A DNA stretch of 64,000 nucleotides from Amia ocellicauda (taxonomy: Eukaryota > Chordata > Actinopteri > Amiiformes > Amiidae), in assembly GCF_036373705.1 (NCBI RefSeq), contig NC_089856.1, positions 3,185,001 through 3,249,000 on the forward strand. The letters run 5' to 3'. The translations under genes and the position numbers were made by a program. Below the pieces are notes generated by a model. The model ran no database searches. It had not been told where the DNA came from and saw only the letters and a list, made by a program, of their open reading frames with translations. Shown here piece after piece: positions 38,348 to 50,700 of the stretch; within the stretch, counting starts at the first letter, position 1, and the number at the start of each line of letters is the position of its first letter.

Positions 38348-39985
38348 TGAGAGGGGCAGAGAGAGGCATGACATCTAGCACACCTCAGCATCACATGCAT
38401 GTACAGTTAAGGCTGGTGAGGGAAATGGTAATTCTTCAACCTTTCATCACAGGGGTCCCCAGGGGCCAGATTTAAGAACTTCTAACCCGTTCACAGATGT
38501 ATTCAGACAGCGTCTCATTGTAGGAGACCCCAGTCAAATACGTGAAATGGGTGGTTTTTCAGAGAAGGATTGGAGTGACAAGAGGAGTGTCTTCTGTTGA
38601 TCGTACCTCCGTGAGCAGTTTGAGGGTGTGGTCGTCCCTGATCCTCCCCTCTGTGCGGGCGAGCGAGAGCAGGTTGGTGAACCACAGGCAGGGCGTCCAG
38701 TATTTGTTGTAGGGGCACGGGATGCTCTCAAATTTCTTCCGTTCCTCTCGGGTCATGAACCCTGCACAAACCAAAGTGTGTAGCGTTTATTATTTTGTTT
38801 TCTTAAAGCATTAGAGAGGTGGAGACATCTCCCACATTGCCCCTGGCTTCCAGCCCCGCCCACACTTCCTGTGTTCAGTAACTAGAGTGGAGAGACAGAG
38901 AGGGAGTAGCTGAGAGCCACGTACCGGCCTCCACCACGTGGTCCACGGTGGGGAAGCGCTTGAACACAGCGGTGCTGACGGAGCGCAGGATGAGCAGGCC
39001 GGACAGGGCAGCATAGCGCATCAGCGTCCTCCGCAGCAGCCTCCCGCGCTCGTCGCTGCCGTGGACCCCCCCCGCCACCACCAACATTAGGCGGTCCGGC
39101 AGAGGGATGGACTTGTACTGGCTCCACCAGCGGTTCACCACCAGGTTGACGTAGAAACCTGGCCAGGGTAGAGAGAGAGAGAGAGAGAGAGAGGAAAAGT
39201 CGAACACCACAAATATAATAAACTGGCGCGTATAGAATTAATGATTTCCTGTTTTGGGATGTAGAGCTGTGTGTCCCCCCAGCACAGGGAGGAGACCACC
39301 TACCCAGGACAAAGGACATGGGGATGAGACTGGCATAGTGGTTGCAGTAAATGGCCAACTTCTCAAAAGACCTCTTGTGATCGTCCGGGAGGCCGAACCT
39401 GCGGAGATGGAGGGAGGGGCAGGCGGTGAGAGGAGACTGTTTACTACTGGCTTTAGCAGCGGGGTCTTTGTTCACGAAGGTTACGGACAGGACCCGCTCC
39501 TGTGGAGTTTGTAGTGTAAACATATTTACATAGTCCTGCAGGAATGAACAGGATTTCTAGTTGATGTTGCCCGTGTGTGGGTAGAAATCCAAGCCCTCCC
39601 TCTCGACCGACACATTCCAACGCACTCTTTAAAACACGCAGAGGTTGTCATTGTTTATCCAAGCACGTGTCGTCGGCAGCCGGCCTAGCAGCGTTACCAC
39701 CCTCACTAAACTAACTGCAGAAAGTACCGGTCTGGTACGGTAATTAAAAACATATACACACATCAATTGTTTTAAATGTTCTGGATTAAAAACTAACCTG
39801 TAGCCTGTGAAGATGAGGAAATAATATTGCACGGTTAACAGGGGGGGATATCGGTCTAGTCTGGAGTTTGTGGTGCCCTCCATTCGGGAGGGGAGAGATT
39901 GGTGAGTGCGGGGTTTTAATTGAGGAGTTGATTGGTTAAATTAAAATTCCCTGTCTGTCATGAATGATAGGTCTACGTCCAAGGA

Positions 39986-40029
<44 letters not shown>

Positions 40030-40276
40030 ACTTGGCGGTTATTATTCCAATACCAAAGAACAGTGTTGCTGTCCGGTTATTTTATATAATACATCACTTT
40101 GAGTGGCCGTGTTTGAGGGCTTACCTGTAGGTCATGCTGATGCCCACATACATGACAAAGAAGGCCAGGAACTCCTTGTACAGCAGCTTGTAGATGCTGC
40201 CCTTCCACGCCAGCAGCAGCTTCGAGAAGCCGCAGAAGCGGGCGTTGGCCACCCGGGCAGTGTAGGTCACAGTCAT
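36343..40276 (-). CDS. best2: BEST2, bestrophin calcium-activated anion channel
   Basis: Bestrophins are pentameric plasma-membrane chloride/bicarbonate channels. Nine coding exons in minus-strand order: 40125-40276, 39304-39398, 38925-39158, 38607-38761, 38224-38301, 37926-38078, 37746-37826, 37492-37646, 36343-37132. They give 630 codons in frame. The start [14 protein letters not shown] is the invariant bestrophin N-terminus. The neck residues I76, F80 and F84 are present, followed by NRWW. The calcium clasp EDDDD falls at 300-304, the same numbering as BEST1. The four-helix channel core spans roughly 1-365. The last exon adds a 262-residue hydrophilic tail rich in S, P and Q, longer than in human BEST2 (about 509 residues in total). 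BEST2 rather than BEST1 is chosen from its place between HOOK2 and GET3. Confidence 0.95.
38311..38345 (+). repeat. (GA)n microsatellite in BEST2 intron 4
   Basis: A GA run just upstream (transcription-wise) of the exon 38224-38301 acceptor. On the transcribed strand it is a CT tract and may serve as the polypyrimidine tract of that exon. Confidence 0.8.
39988..40024. repeat. (TA)n microsatellite in BEST2 intron 1
   Basis: About 17 TA units about 100 bp downstream of the first coding exon's donor on the transcribed strand. Confidence 0.9.
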
Positions 40277-40666
40277 GTCTCAGGGGTCGGAGGTCAGCTT
40301 AGTGGACGGTGGGAGGGGTATTATTATGCCAATACCATTGATATGTAATATTCAGACAGGCAGGTTTTTTTTTTTTTTAAGGATTATTAATAATAGTTAT
40401 TGTATGAAGTTCTTGTGTCTCAGTAGGGATTTCTGTGGATCAAAAAAACAAACAAAATATAAATCGCTTTTAACCTTTTTGTACTGTCACACTTTAAAAC
40501 AGCTTAGTAATCGACAATCCAAAGAAAGAAATTGTTTATCGGCAATAAAACCAATTCATTCTTGAGTGTCTGCCGGTTATGCAACGGTTTCACCTCCCAG
40601 CCTGAGCGGCGTTGTGTTGTAACCAACTGCAGGGTCAGGAAAGTCAAGGACAGCGGGGGGGAAGAC

Positions 40667-40699
<33 letters not shown>

Positions 40700-40744
40700 A
40701 GGAATACCTTCAGCCTCTGTTTACAGCCCGGGAGCTGTTTGTTT

Positions 40745-40784
<40 letters not shown>

Positions 40785-42562
40785 ATGGGGGTGGGTGTTT
40801 TTTTATTATTAGTCCCTGCATCTGAAGTAACAATGATAGCATGACCTTTGCCCCTCATTGTGACTGAATTCTGCTGAAGCTTTGACATTCCAGTCGTAGT
40901 TAATCGGAATGAGCACAAGACAGTGCATGCGTGGCCTTGTATAACACCTCCATGACCCTCTATCGCTCTAGACCTGTAGAACAGTTTTGGTTCGGAGACG
41001 TGATGGAGAGCAGGTCTTTTGAATCGTTCCAAGCACTGTTGTGTGAGCTGGGCGGTGCAGGAATGTGGTTCGATTGTATTGTGGTGAATCCTGCGCCCCT
41101 GTCAGCCTGTCCTCTGGCGGGTTAAAAGAAAATCTCCTAGTGCACCTATGTCCCTGGGAGAGTCCTCCAATCAAACACAGAGAGCTCTTTAAACCTAAAC
41201 CACTCTGTTTTCAACATCAAACTGAATGTTAGTGACCTAGTGTCCCGTCCCTGTGAAAACGCACATCACCGCAAGGAAGCTACCTTTTCCTGAGCAGCCA
41301 GTACTGAACTCCAGCTGAACTGTGATGTAGTCTGCCTTCTGCAGACAGACAACCACTGGGAAGGTAGGTCCCTCCACAGTCAACCTCAACGCATTTGCAA
41401 TATCCATGAGAAGCTGGTCTCTTTGGGAGATAACAGATTCAGAGCTGGCGTCTTTAAACGATTGTTAAATTACTGAGTTTGTCGCTTTTGCCTCAAGATC
41501 TGCAGTCACACATTGCTTCTCCTGATTTTGGTCTTCCCTATTCATAGCCATTGAAGGGATATCTGCACATACTTTTTAAAACTATCATACCAAGCACAGA
41601 GAGAGTAATAATACTTTGTGTCACCCTTGATTTCATTTCTGGAAATCAACCATCACCAATCATACATCACCTAATCGAAATGATGATGATTATAACAGGA
41701 GTATAAACTAGACTTTAAAATCGACAGACACTATTTAAGCAGTTGCCCGAGCGGAAAGTGAAGAAGCGTCCTTACCTTAATCTCGAGTTTTGAGCCTTGG
41801 CTTCCCTGCTGAAAAATATTCCCCACAAATCACCGCTAATGCAGGTGGGGGGGAAAATGACCCGGTGCTAAAAAATATATAAAATGAAATAAATAAATTA
41901 AAATGAACTAAAATAGCAGTCTTCCACTGGACCTGTGGAAGTGTTTCAGCCTGTGAGAAGCGTCTCTTCTTTCCCAACAGGTGCTTTTCACCCCAAACAG
42001 CCACCAAGTTACTCCCTCTTTCCTTTCTTAATGAAGAAAGTCCCACAAAATGATCACCGCCCCGCTTTTAGACACGGTTAACCCCTTCCTCGCCGTGCAT
42101 TGTGCTCCGCGCTGGGGGCAGGGAGGAGGCTGGGTCCCTGTCCACACTTCCTTTGTCTGGAGGGCGTGTGGGAGTCCAGCCGGTAACCTGCCGGTCCCTG
42201 TCTTTGTGAAGAAGTGTTAATTCTCCTCTTCTCTTCTGCTCTCCCCTCCCACCACAGCACACATTGCTGGCCACTCATCCCGGCTGGGGCCAGTTATCAC
42301 GGCCCTGGGATAAACAGGATGTGTTCATCCACACCCCCCACAGACACAACCGGCTATTGTGAATGAAAGGGACAACGGTAGCGATCATTGACAACTTGAC
42401 AACTTGACCTGTCTTGGAAGATTTGCTCAAATTAAAACCAATCAACCAATATATATTCTGTATCTCTATTAGACACGGAAGAGAGAAAAACAAAAACCCC
42501 TATTGATGACCGGTTGCTATAGGACAGTTGTTTAATTTAACTGTATATTGCTTTTTTGATTC
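40277..42562. other. BEST2 upstream region, no gene seen
   Basis: The region should hold the BEST2 promoter and any 5'UTR exons, but none can be placed from sequence. It contains a CA tract at 40668-40696 followed by a GT tract at 40744-40783. Confidence 0.4.
40668..40783. repeat. (CA)n and (GT)n facing tracts, hairpin-capable
   Basis: A CA run at 40668-40696 and a GT run at 40744-40783 are separated by about 47 bp and are complementary to each other. They could form a long hairpin in one strand. Both tracts can also adopt Z-DNA. Confidence 0.75.
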
Positions 42563-42640
42563 AATTAAGGATTCAATTAAGCAATTAAGACCTCGATGGG
42601 AACAAAAACCAGCAGGGCAGGGGGTACTCCAGGACCTGTC
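42563..42640. mobile_element. MITE-like family, fragment C
   Basis: Only one end is recognisable: TTCAATTAAG, GGGAACAAAAACCAGCAGGG, then a GGGTACTCCAGGACC block. It matches the right ends of copies A and B at 34630 and 35348. Confidence 0.55.
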
Positions 42641-42730
42641 ATCAACAGGGGGTTTGTTTTTCTCTCTTCCGTGTCTAATTGCTCATTAATTGTGTATGCT
42701 TTGTTTTTGTTTGTTTATCAATGTGTAAAG

Positions 42731-42790
42731 TATCTGTGGCTTCACTGCGAACCCACTATACAAATAAAAACATATGTATTGATTGATTGG
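42731..42790 (+). repeat. L2-type retrotransposon 3' tail
   Basis: The tail reads CTATACAAATAAA and then ATTGATTGATTGG. It resembles the tail at 4344-4415 and lies directly after MITE fragment C. Confidence 0.5.
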
Positions 42791-45425
42791 TTTTAATTTG
42801 AGCAAATCTTCCAAGACAGGTCGTTGTCATTGATAAACACCTGGGCTAACTGTTTAAATCAAAGTTATGTCACGTCACACTATAAAGCAGGTATTATTGC
42901 ATGCGGTGTGTTGGGTACAGAGCCCCCTATCTAGAAACCGCCTTGCATATTCATTCCTTTCTTTAACTAGTAGATATACATGAATGATTCCTGTGTCTGT
43001 TTACTGTGTATCCTTTCCATTTAATATATCGGTAGCAAAAGTAAAATAATGATTCATTGTTATCTTCTGACTTCCCACAGGTCCAGTAAGTGAATCTGCG
43101 TCCCCCTGTCCCGTACAAACACCAATACAACTAGTTCTTATGAACGGTACACCGCGGGTAAAAGATAAGCGCTGGAGTTGTCTGTATAGCGTTAACCTCA
43201 TATGCCTTGGGAGGGTAGGTGCAAAAAATAGTTTGTATAATATGTACATGGACCTGCCAGCACCATGACATCACGGCAACACAGCCTAAATAAGATGTAT
43301 TTAATGCGCTGTTGTAATAAGCGGCTCCGGGTGTTGCTACAAATATAGCGGGCTGTTTTTGTGCCGCCAGTCTGGAAATGTGTCTTCAGAGACAATTTGA
43401 GCGGGTAGTGTCGGGGCTGTGTGAAGGGTAGACAGTTATGCAATTATGATGTCATTATGACGTCACCTTGAGGGCGCGGAAGGTACTTTTTGTTACATTG
43501 ACTTGAACTTGACACAGACGCGATATAGTCAAGCCGGTAAGTTACAATGGGCTGGGGGAGAGTAGTCAAATGCGTTCTGTCTGATAAACCTACATGTTCA
43601 GATTTGGTAGATTTATTCGCCTCCCCCCCAACACACACACAAGCCTGTGGTGCATCACTGTTGGGTGAGTCAGGTATCAAACCAGCCCTGATCATGGGGC
43701 TGCAGCCAGACTTGTCATTTGCAATTGTGCTTACAAGCTTGTATCACTGTTTCTGATGTCTGCTAAAGGCGGCTTCTGTGTTTGTGTGTAATTAATTAAT
43801 GAAACGTGCTGGTACAGAATCTGTGCTGGGTCGTTCTGAGTCACTGTGATGTGGCGACTATAATAGCAGGTCTGATGGCCAGTATTTGTCCCTGTTGATG
43901 TCATCGGACAGTAACAATATCTAACAAACAGGCACGCACGGCTCCTGTATCAGTATAATACCATGTTGTCACAAAGGGGATTTTCAGTTTGGTGTGTTTT
44001 CGTCCCGTTTCAATTTCAACGGAAAACACGTGGACTGAATCCCGTAGCCTACACTGATCTGGTGCATCCCTTAAAGGTTGCAGACTGTCCACATCCATCG
44101 CAACCCGACGCGAATCCACATCCCCAGTTTCGGGCCATTCACACCTACAGCATGAACTGCTATTGCCTTTGCAGCAGCACGGCGGAACAATCCTGTCATT
44201 TAGCTCGAAACGAATTAATCCTCTTCGTTTTAAGCGGCCTGGCCTGTGCCAAACCTCCCCGTGAAGCGCCATTAACGAGCAAATGCGGAGCTCGTTAGTG
44301 CGGCCCCCGCTGTCTGTGCGCGGATTTGCGCTCCGTGATGAACTGCGAGCGACGGGCCAGCGTGGCCCCGGGCAGGGCAGCCACCCCACCACCCTCCAGC
44401 ACATCATTATAAACCCAACTGCTACGGCGAGGGGGCTACATCAGATTACACGAGCCAGCATGTTTTGTGCATGCAATGAGTGTGAGGATAGGCGCATTCA
44501 TACAAATCCAATTTAGACTGACCATAATGCCATCCCGCCCCCACACCCCCGTTCCGCACGGTGCATCCTTTCAGACTGGCTTGGGGATTTGTTTCTGCGC
44601 ACTTTATTGAATGTATTAATCCCCTCGGCTGCTGACCGTGGGGGGAAGCAACGGAAACCCCCGCACATTCCTGGTGCCTCAGCGTTTCTGCCCTATTCAC
44701 GGACCCCCCCCATTCCTCAACATTAGTGACACCTCACTCCTCCGGGCCCTTTTCTCTGCTCAGTTAAACGTGCTCTAATGCAGCCCGCTTTGAAGATAAC
44801 AAGATTAAGAAAGTTCCCCACAAATACTGCCCTGCCTGTTTTTCCTCACTCATACATTGGTAATGCCCCTGTGGCATGTTATTATTTTGTCCCTTTAATA
44901 AAATGTATGAATCATTGTAGCTCAGAAGATGCAGCCAAGTTACCCGACCCAATCACAATCTGGGCTATCCATGGCCTAGTACAGCAAGTACAGGATGCTC
45001 CTGTTATAAGGTGAGATGTAATTGTGTTTGAGAAATCACATTTCATTTTTAATTAATCTTAAAAAGGTATTCTATAATGTGAAGAAAATTAAACCTTCTT
45101 AAACTGAACTGGAGTGAATCTATTAAGGAAATGAACTTTTACACCATTGAAAGAAAACAAGGGGTCACCCCATCCCTCTGACCCTGATCACCCTACACCG
45201 CAATGCGTCGCACACTGAACTCATGGATCTAAAGTACAAGGTACCAATAATGCCTGCAATTTAAAACTTAAAGCAAACCAACTAATACACCAAAAAAGCA
45301 CAGAGGAGTTATCTTGAGGGTCATATAAAACCTTCACCTCCTAATCCAGGCAGTCACATACTTGGCACCACAGATGAACCCAAATAAATGTCTTGGGGAA
45401 ATACGGTTACAAGTTAACAGTAGAT
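42791..45425. other. Intergenic between BEST2 and GET3, no gene seen
   Basis: No exon series is visible. A perfect TGACGTCA palindrome lies at 43458-43465, and a moderately CpG-rich patch at about 44220-44420. Either could be a distal element of BEST2. Confidence 0.4.
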
Positions 45426-47776
45426 TTTATTTAACATGTACATCAAAGTTTAAATGGCAGCGGGTTGTTTACACAGGAGGGGGAGGGGACGAGTTTCTCA
45501 CAAGTTGCAGCCTTGAGGCAGAAGGCAAGAGCACGTCAACCTGCAGAGCCGCGGGCTTCTGAAGTCCAACCCAAACGCCACGCCGGCCGAGGGAGGGAGC
45601 CGTGACCCGGTCCGTCAGTTACGGTAAAGCCGCAACGGCCAGGCGTTTCAAACACAGCAGGAGCCGGATGCACAGACTGACTGGACACAGGGAACTGAGT
45701 GGGACTGGGGTGAAAACTTAAAATCAAATATTCTTTGCCTCCATTTTAGCCAGCATTAACATTCTTTTCACGATGGAGTCGCCCACAGATTTCGTTTGCC
45801 AGAATTCGCATTCTCCTGCTTTTGCCTTGTGCAGATGTGTGTCCTCAGAGAGTAATTTCAGTTTTGACTGTCAAATAATGAATTCTAAAAAAAGCACACT
45901 AGGCCGCTAAAGACAAGTATAAAGCATCGACCAAAAGAAGTCTTAACATTTGTTCAACGTGTTTTCTCAATTTAGCTACCAGATCTCACGGTGGTTGAAG
46001 TTGTGGACTTGGCAGTAGCTATTTCTCTGTAGCTCGCCCAGTACCCAATCACTACCCGTAGCAGAAACGAAAGCCAGGGATTCCTCTTCGGGAAACAGAG
46101 GCTGGCCGGCCGTTTGTACAATTACATCCAAGGAAAGACTCAAAGAAACATACAGGTCTCTAACTGGGACACTGCATCTGGGATTTTACCCAGGATGCAC
46201 CAGTCCCCAGTATACAGCGCCAAATTCTTTGCATCTTTCCCAGGACGGTTGTGTTCAGGTCCGGTCGGGAAGGCAGTGGAGACGCACATTCCTCTAGCGA
46301 TACTCAAAACACGTAAGGCAACAATCAAGAAAGAAAAAATCTACAAAAGATAGTCTCAGGCACTCGTCTTCAGCTGTGAGAAGACGCTCAGGTTCAGCTT
46401 CGGTTTCCAGTTGAAGTAGCCGCCAATAGGGGTGACAATAGAGAGACGTGACCATTTGCCGTCCCGTCATCGAGGGGCAAAAGCAACCAATAAAGCAAGC
46501 AAGAATCGACTCGATCGCTCCTGCCGTCAAGCAAGTTAGTTTTAATTATTTTGTTTTCTAAACATTTAAGATCTCTTATTCGGCTTCTAAAAAAAACACA
46601 GAAAAGGGGTTTCAAATTTGCAATACAAAACCAAAAACTGTCGCCACCAGCCCACCTCCCCAAACCGAGACCACGCAGAGAGAGACAGAGGAGGAGAAAG
46701 CAGAGAGAAAGAGTGGCACTTTCAGAAGCTCCGGAGATTAATCCTGGGAGGAGGTTCAGAAGGTGCTACCGCAACACACACGAGGGGAGTCAAATAAATA
46801 ATCGTAACGAGCTCAGAGGCCCCCCGGCCCCCCATTCTCCTCGTGGTGATCCGGTCCCGTCAGTCAGTCCCCGCCCCGGTCCAGAGGCAGACTTCCCCGC
46901 CAGCTTCCTCTTCGCCCTGCGGCCTCCCCGACCGAGGAGGACGATGCGGCCGACCCGTCCCGTCATCGCAGAGGCCGCACTCTCAAAGCGAGCGCAGGGT
47001 CTCGATTAATCGTCAGCAGCCCCTCACTGGGGGCCGGACGGAAATCCCTTTGCCTTAAGATTTCTTCAGCAACGGACGGACGCATGTCAACACCGGAGTC
47101 CTCGTTCGGTTCTCCCACAGACAAAACACAGTTCCTTCGACGGGACGGGCCGCCACGCACCCTGGGATGTACCGCTGCTCGGCAGGCGGTCCGGACGCGT
47201 ACAGCGCGGGCTCCGGGCGCCGTGTCGTAGCGGACTCTCAGGGGGTCCGACAGCAGGCCGGTGCGGGTTAGGTGGTATAATTTGGTTCTCGTGGACCTGC
47301 ACTGAGGGCAACGTATGGTTTTGGTTTTTAAGAAGGGGATTATCGTAATACAACAGAAATGGACTCTTTTTTTTGGGGCCGTGTGGTCTGGGTCACTGGA
47401 TTTCAATCGATTTGGGGGGCGTCCAGGTGCTCTGAGGAACTGAAGGGGAGAGTCCGGCTAATGGATGGATATCCCGGCATTGCCACGGCGCGTCCGATTG
47501 GCCGGGGATGGCCGGGCACAGAACTCCATGGAGGACCGATAACCGAGGCTAGGCTAGGTCAAGAGTTCTGTAGTGTGGTTGGGTTTCGATACTGCGTGAG
47601 GTGTGTTCTGGGACAGAGAGAGAGAGATACAGAGAGATACATAGGTAGAACTCTCCAGCCCATCTCCCCTCTCTGCAGGAGGGGACAGCGTGGCTCCGGG
47701 CCCCTGGTTATGCCACAGGGTTGCTGTTGCGGGGGGGCGGTGGGGTTGAAGGGGGCGGGGCGGGGCGGGGCTGGGG
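45426..47776 (-). other. get3: Possible GET3 3'UTR
   Basis: On the minus strand the first AATAAA I can place after the GET3 stop is at 45431-45426, in AT-rich sequence that looks like a transcript end. That would give a 3'UTR of about 2.3 kb. This is inference; a nearer variant signal may be used. Confidence 0.3.
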
Positions 47777-50700
47777 TCACTTGGTGGGGGGGGTGTACGG
47801 CTCCAGCAGCTGCTTGGAGAACGTGTTGACCTTGTCGGCGCCCCGGACCTCGTGGGGGAGCAGGGGCAGCTTTACGATGTGGAAATCCTCATACAGGTCC
47901 TCCATCTGCAAGAGCCAGGGGACATGCGTTCATTCATTCGTTAATCCATCATTTCATTCATTCATCCATCCATCCACTTGTCGTATCAGTGTCTACACGG
48001 CCTCGGGCATGGTGGCGTTACCTGGTCCAGGTACTTGGACTGGATCTTGTGCCGCGCCTCGCACATCTTGCAGGGCCGGTCGCCGTCGGGGAAGACCAGC
48101 TGGTTGACAATGATGTTGTGCGTGTCGATCTTGCACTTGGCCAGCTCCTGGATCAGCCGCTCCGTCTCGTACAGCGACAGGAACTCAGCGATGCACACAC
48201 AGATGAACGTCGTCTGCTCCTGCGGGGGGGGTACACACACTGACCGGTCAGACGAGGAGGAGATCGAACAGACCCCCCATGTCTGCAAATAGTTTTTATC
48301 CATCATTTGCTTATTATTAGAGCCAGCCCAAATCCGAGTTTTTGGGTCTGATATCGATACCAATAATTGGGAAGCTAAATTTCCAGAGTACCGATATTTA
48401 CTTTTTTTTTGTTAGCATGCAAAACATTTTCTAGCATGGATCACTCCAATTTAAAAATGCCCTTGAAACTGTAACTGATTTAATACGCATGTTAAACACA
48501 TTGCAGTACGAATCACAGATTTGTGATTGTTCAGCGAACAATTTATTTTATTTTATTTCCTATAGTGAATTTTGAAATTTGATTTACTTTTCATTAAAAA
48601 TGCGCCTCTATGCCATAGTATACGGTAATCTTCAGTCATGACAACCAAAACCATGCACACTCAAATGTAGCGCAGCCTTCAAAAACACTTTCTCTTGGTT
48701 TTAAACAGGACTTGGGCCCTACTTATTATTAAGCCTATACTGAGCATTAATCCTCATGGGTCCCAAGATGGGATCCTGCACAGCCCTGAGACCATCTAAA
48801 AGCAGCCCCGATCACCCGTCTAACCGCCCGCCCCCCCACCAGCCCCGCTTGCCCAGCCCTCCTCACCGGGTCCTTGAATTGCTCACTGACGGAGCGGATC
48901 ACGGGCAGCGTCTCCTCCAGCTTCGAGGCCAGCTGGTCCGCGTTCATGTCCCCCAGGCCCAGCATGTTGCACATCTGGACACACACACAAAATCCACTGT
49001 AATAAAGCACGCTCCCGTCCTAGAGCCTCCCCTTCCTCTCCTGTCCCAGCACGGTTAACGGGCGAACTCTCACCTGCGAGATGAAGGGGCTGATCTGGTT
49101 CTTGATCTGCATGAGCCGGCCCAGCCCCCGCTCCACGATGGTGGGGAAGTTGAGCAGGCGCAGGGTGTGCCCGGTGGGGGCCGTGTCGAACACCACCACG
49201 GAGAAGTTCATGCCTTTCACCAACCTGGGGGGACAGAGAGCAGGACTGGAATCACAACAGGGCTGCCAGTCATCAGCCAGAACATTCCTAGAGAATTCCT
49301 CTAACAGACACAGAGGACACAGACATGGAGGTCAGGTATTTCCAGCACCGGATTGTTTTCAACGTCAATAAACCACCTCCCGTTTAGCATGATCGCCATC
49401 TAGTGGTAATAAGATCTACCACAGGACTCCTCGGTTTACAACCACCTGACCTTGAGAACCCAAATGTACTGTGCATCGTGAAAGCCATCTGACCTCATGA
49501 CCTCTGCGTAGCTCATGGCCTCGTCGATCCCGGGGAAGGCACTCATGGCCTCCTGCATCATCTTCTTGCCCATACTGAGCATGTTGTCCTCCTCAAAGAA
49601 CTCGTCCGGCAGCTCCGCCACACCCAGGCTGGGGTCGATCTCCTACACACACACACACACACACACACAGCATGTTTCAAACATCAACATCAACAGCAAT
49701 TAATTTCAAGAGAACTGAACACAGCTGAACTGGTGAGATTGACGCCGCAACGGTAGACCAGGCACTGACCATGGCAAAGAGGTTGTCGTAGCCCTTGACT
49801 TTGGTGGGGACTTTGGAGAACTTCTGGTCGAAGGCGTCCGAGATGTTGTGGGCGGGGTCCGTGGAGATGATGAGCACGCTCTCGCGCACGGACGCCAGCT
49901 GCACGGCCAGACTGCAGCTGCACAGGGGAGAGAAAGCGCACAGGGGGCGCACAACACGGGGTTATTCGAGGTCACGGCTGAGGAACGACGGGGTCAATGG
50001 GTGCAGCATGACAAGACACCTAGTACCTGCAAATCTACTCGTGGATGAAAAGAGGAACAATGAATGGTTGTGTCAGCTCTGTAACTGGGTCTGTGGACTC
50101 ATGATTCCTCATAAATACCAGCTAGATTACTATGGAGGAGCTCTACTTTTCTTGAACACGAAAATATTTTTTTTTCAGACTGTTGTGACTGTTTCCACAA
50201 AGATCCTGGATTCGAGGTGCCTGTGTCTCGGTCACAAGCTTGCGGTCTTTTAGTGGGCAGAACAGCGCGTACCTCTAAACAAGGGCGTCCTTTATTCTTA
50301 CGACACAGTTGCCACTTTTAATAATAACATTTAAAAAGGGTGAAGAACAGACAGTCTGCTGATAAGCTTGTACCGGGGAATGCGATTTGTTAGGGCTGCA
50401 AGAGAACAGGGTTTTTATTATTCACACCAGTCCCATTGGCCTTAATCTCAGACACTAAACACTGTGTCTGGTTGTTGTCTATGCTGTATGAGAAATTGTG
50501 TCAATACCAATCTTACAATTAAAATCATATTTATTCAATTATGTATTCAGAATAGTTTGAAGGAAGCAATAAGCTTAATATGCAGATACATGAGGTGTAA
50601 AGACACCGGACCGGTCTTTAAAAAAACATGGCGGAGGTTGAAAATAATGTAGATGCAGCAATTATTATTGATGTGTTATTGATGTACCAACAGGTTGGTG

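Noticed and set aside
48300-48420. Possible hAT-type terminal sequence with GATATCGATACC blocks in GET3 intron 5
   Set aside because: The resemblance is vague, and I found neither a matching second end nor a target duplication.
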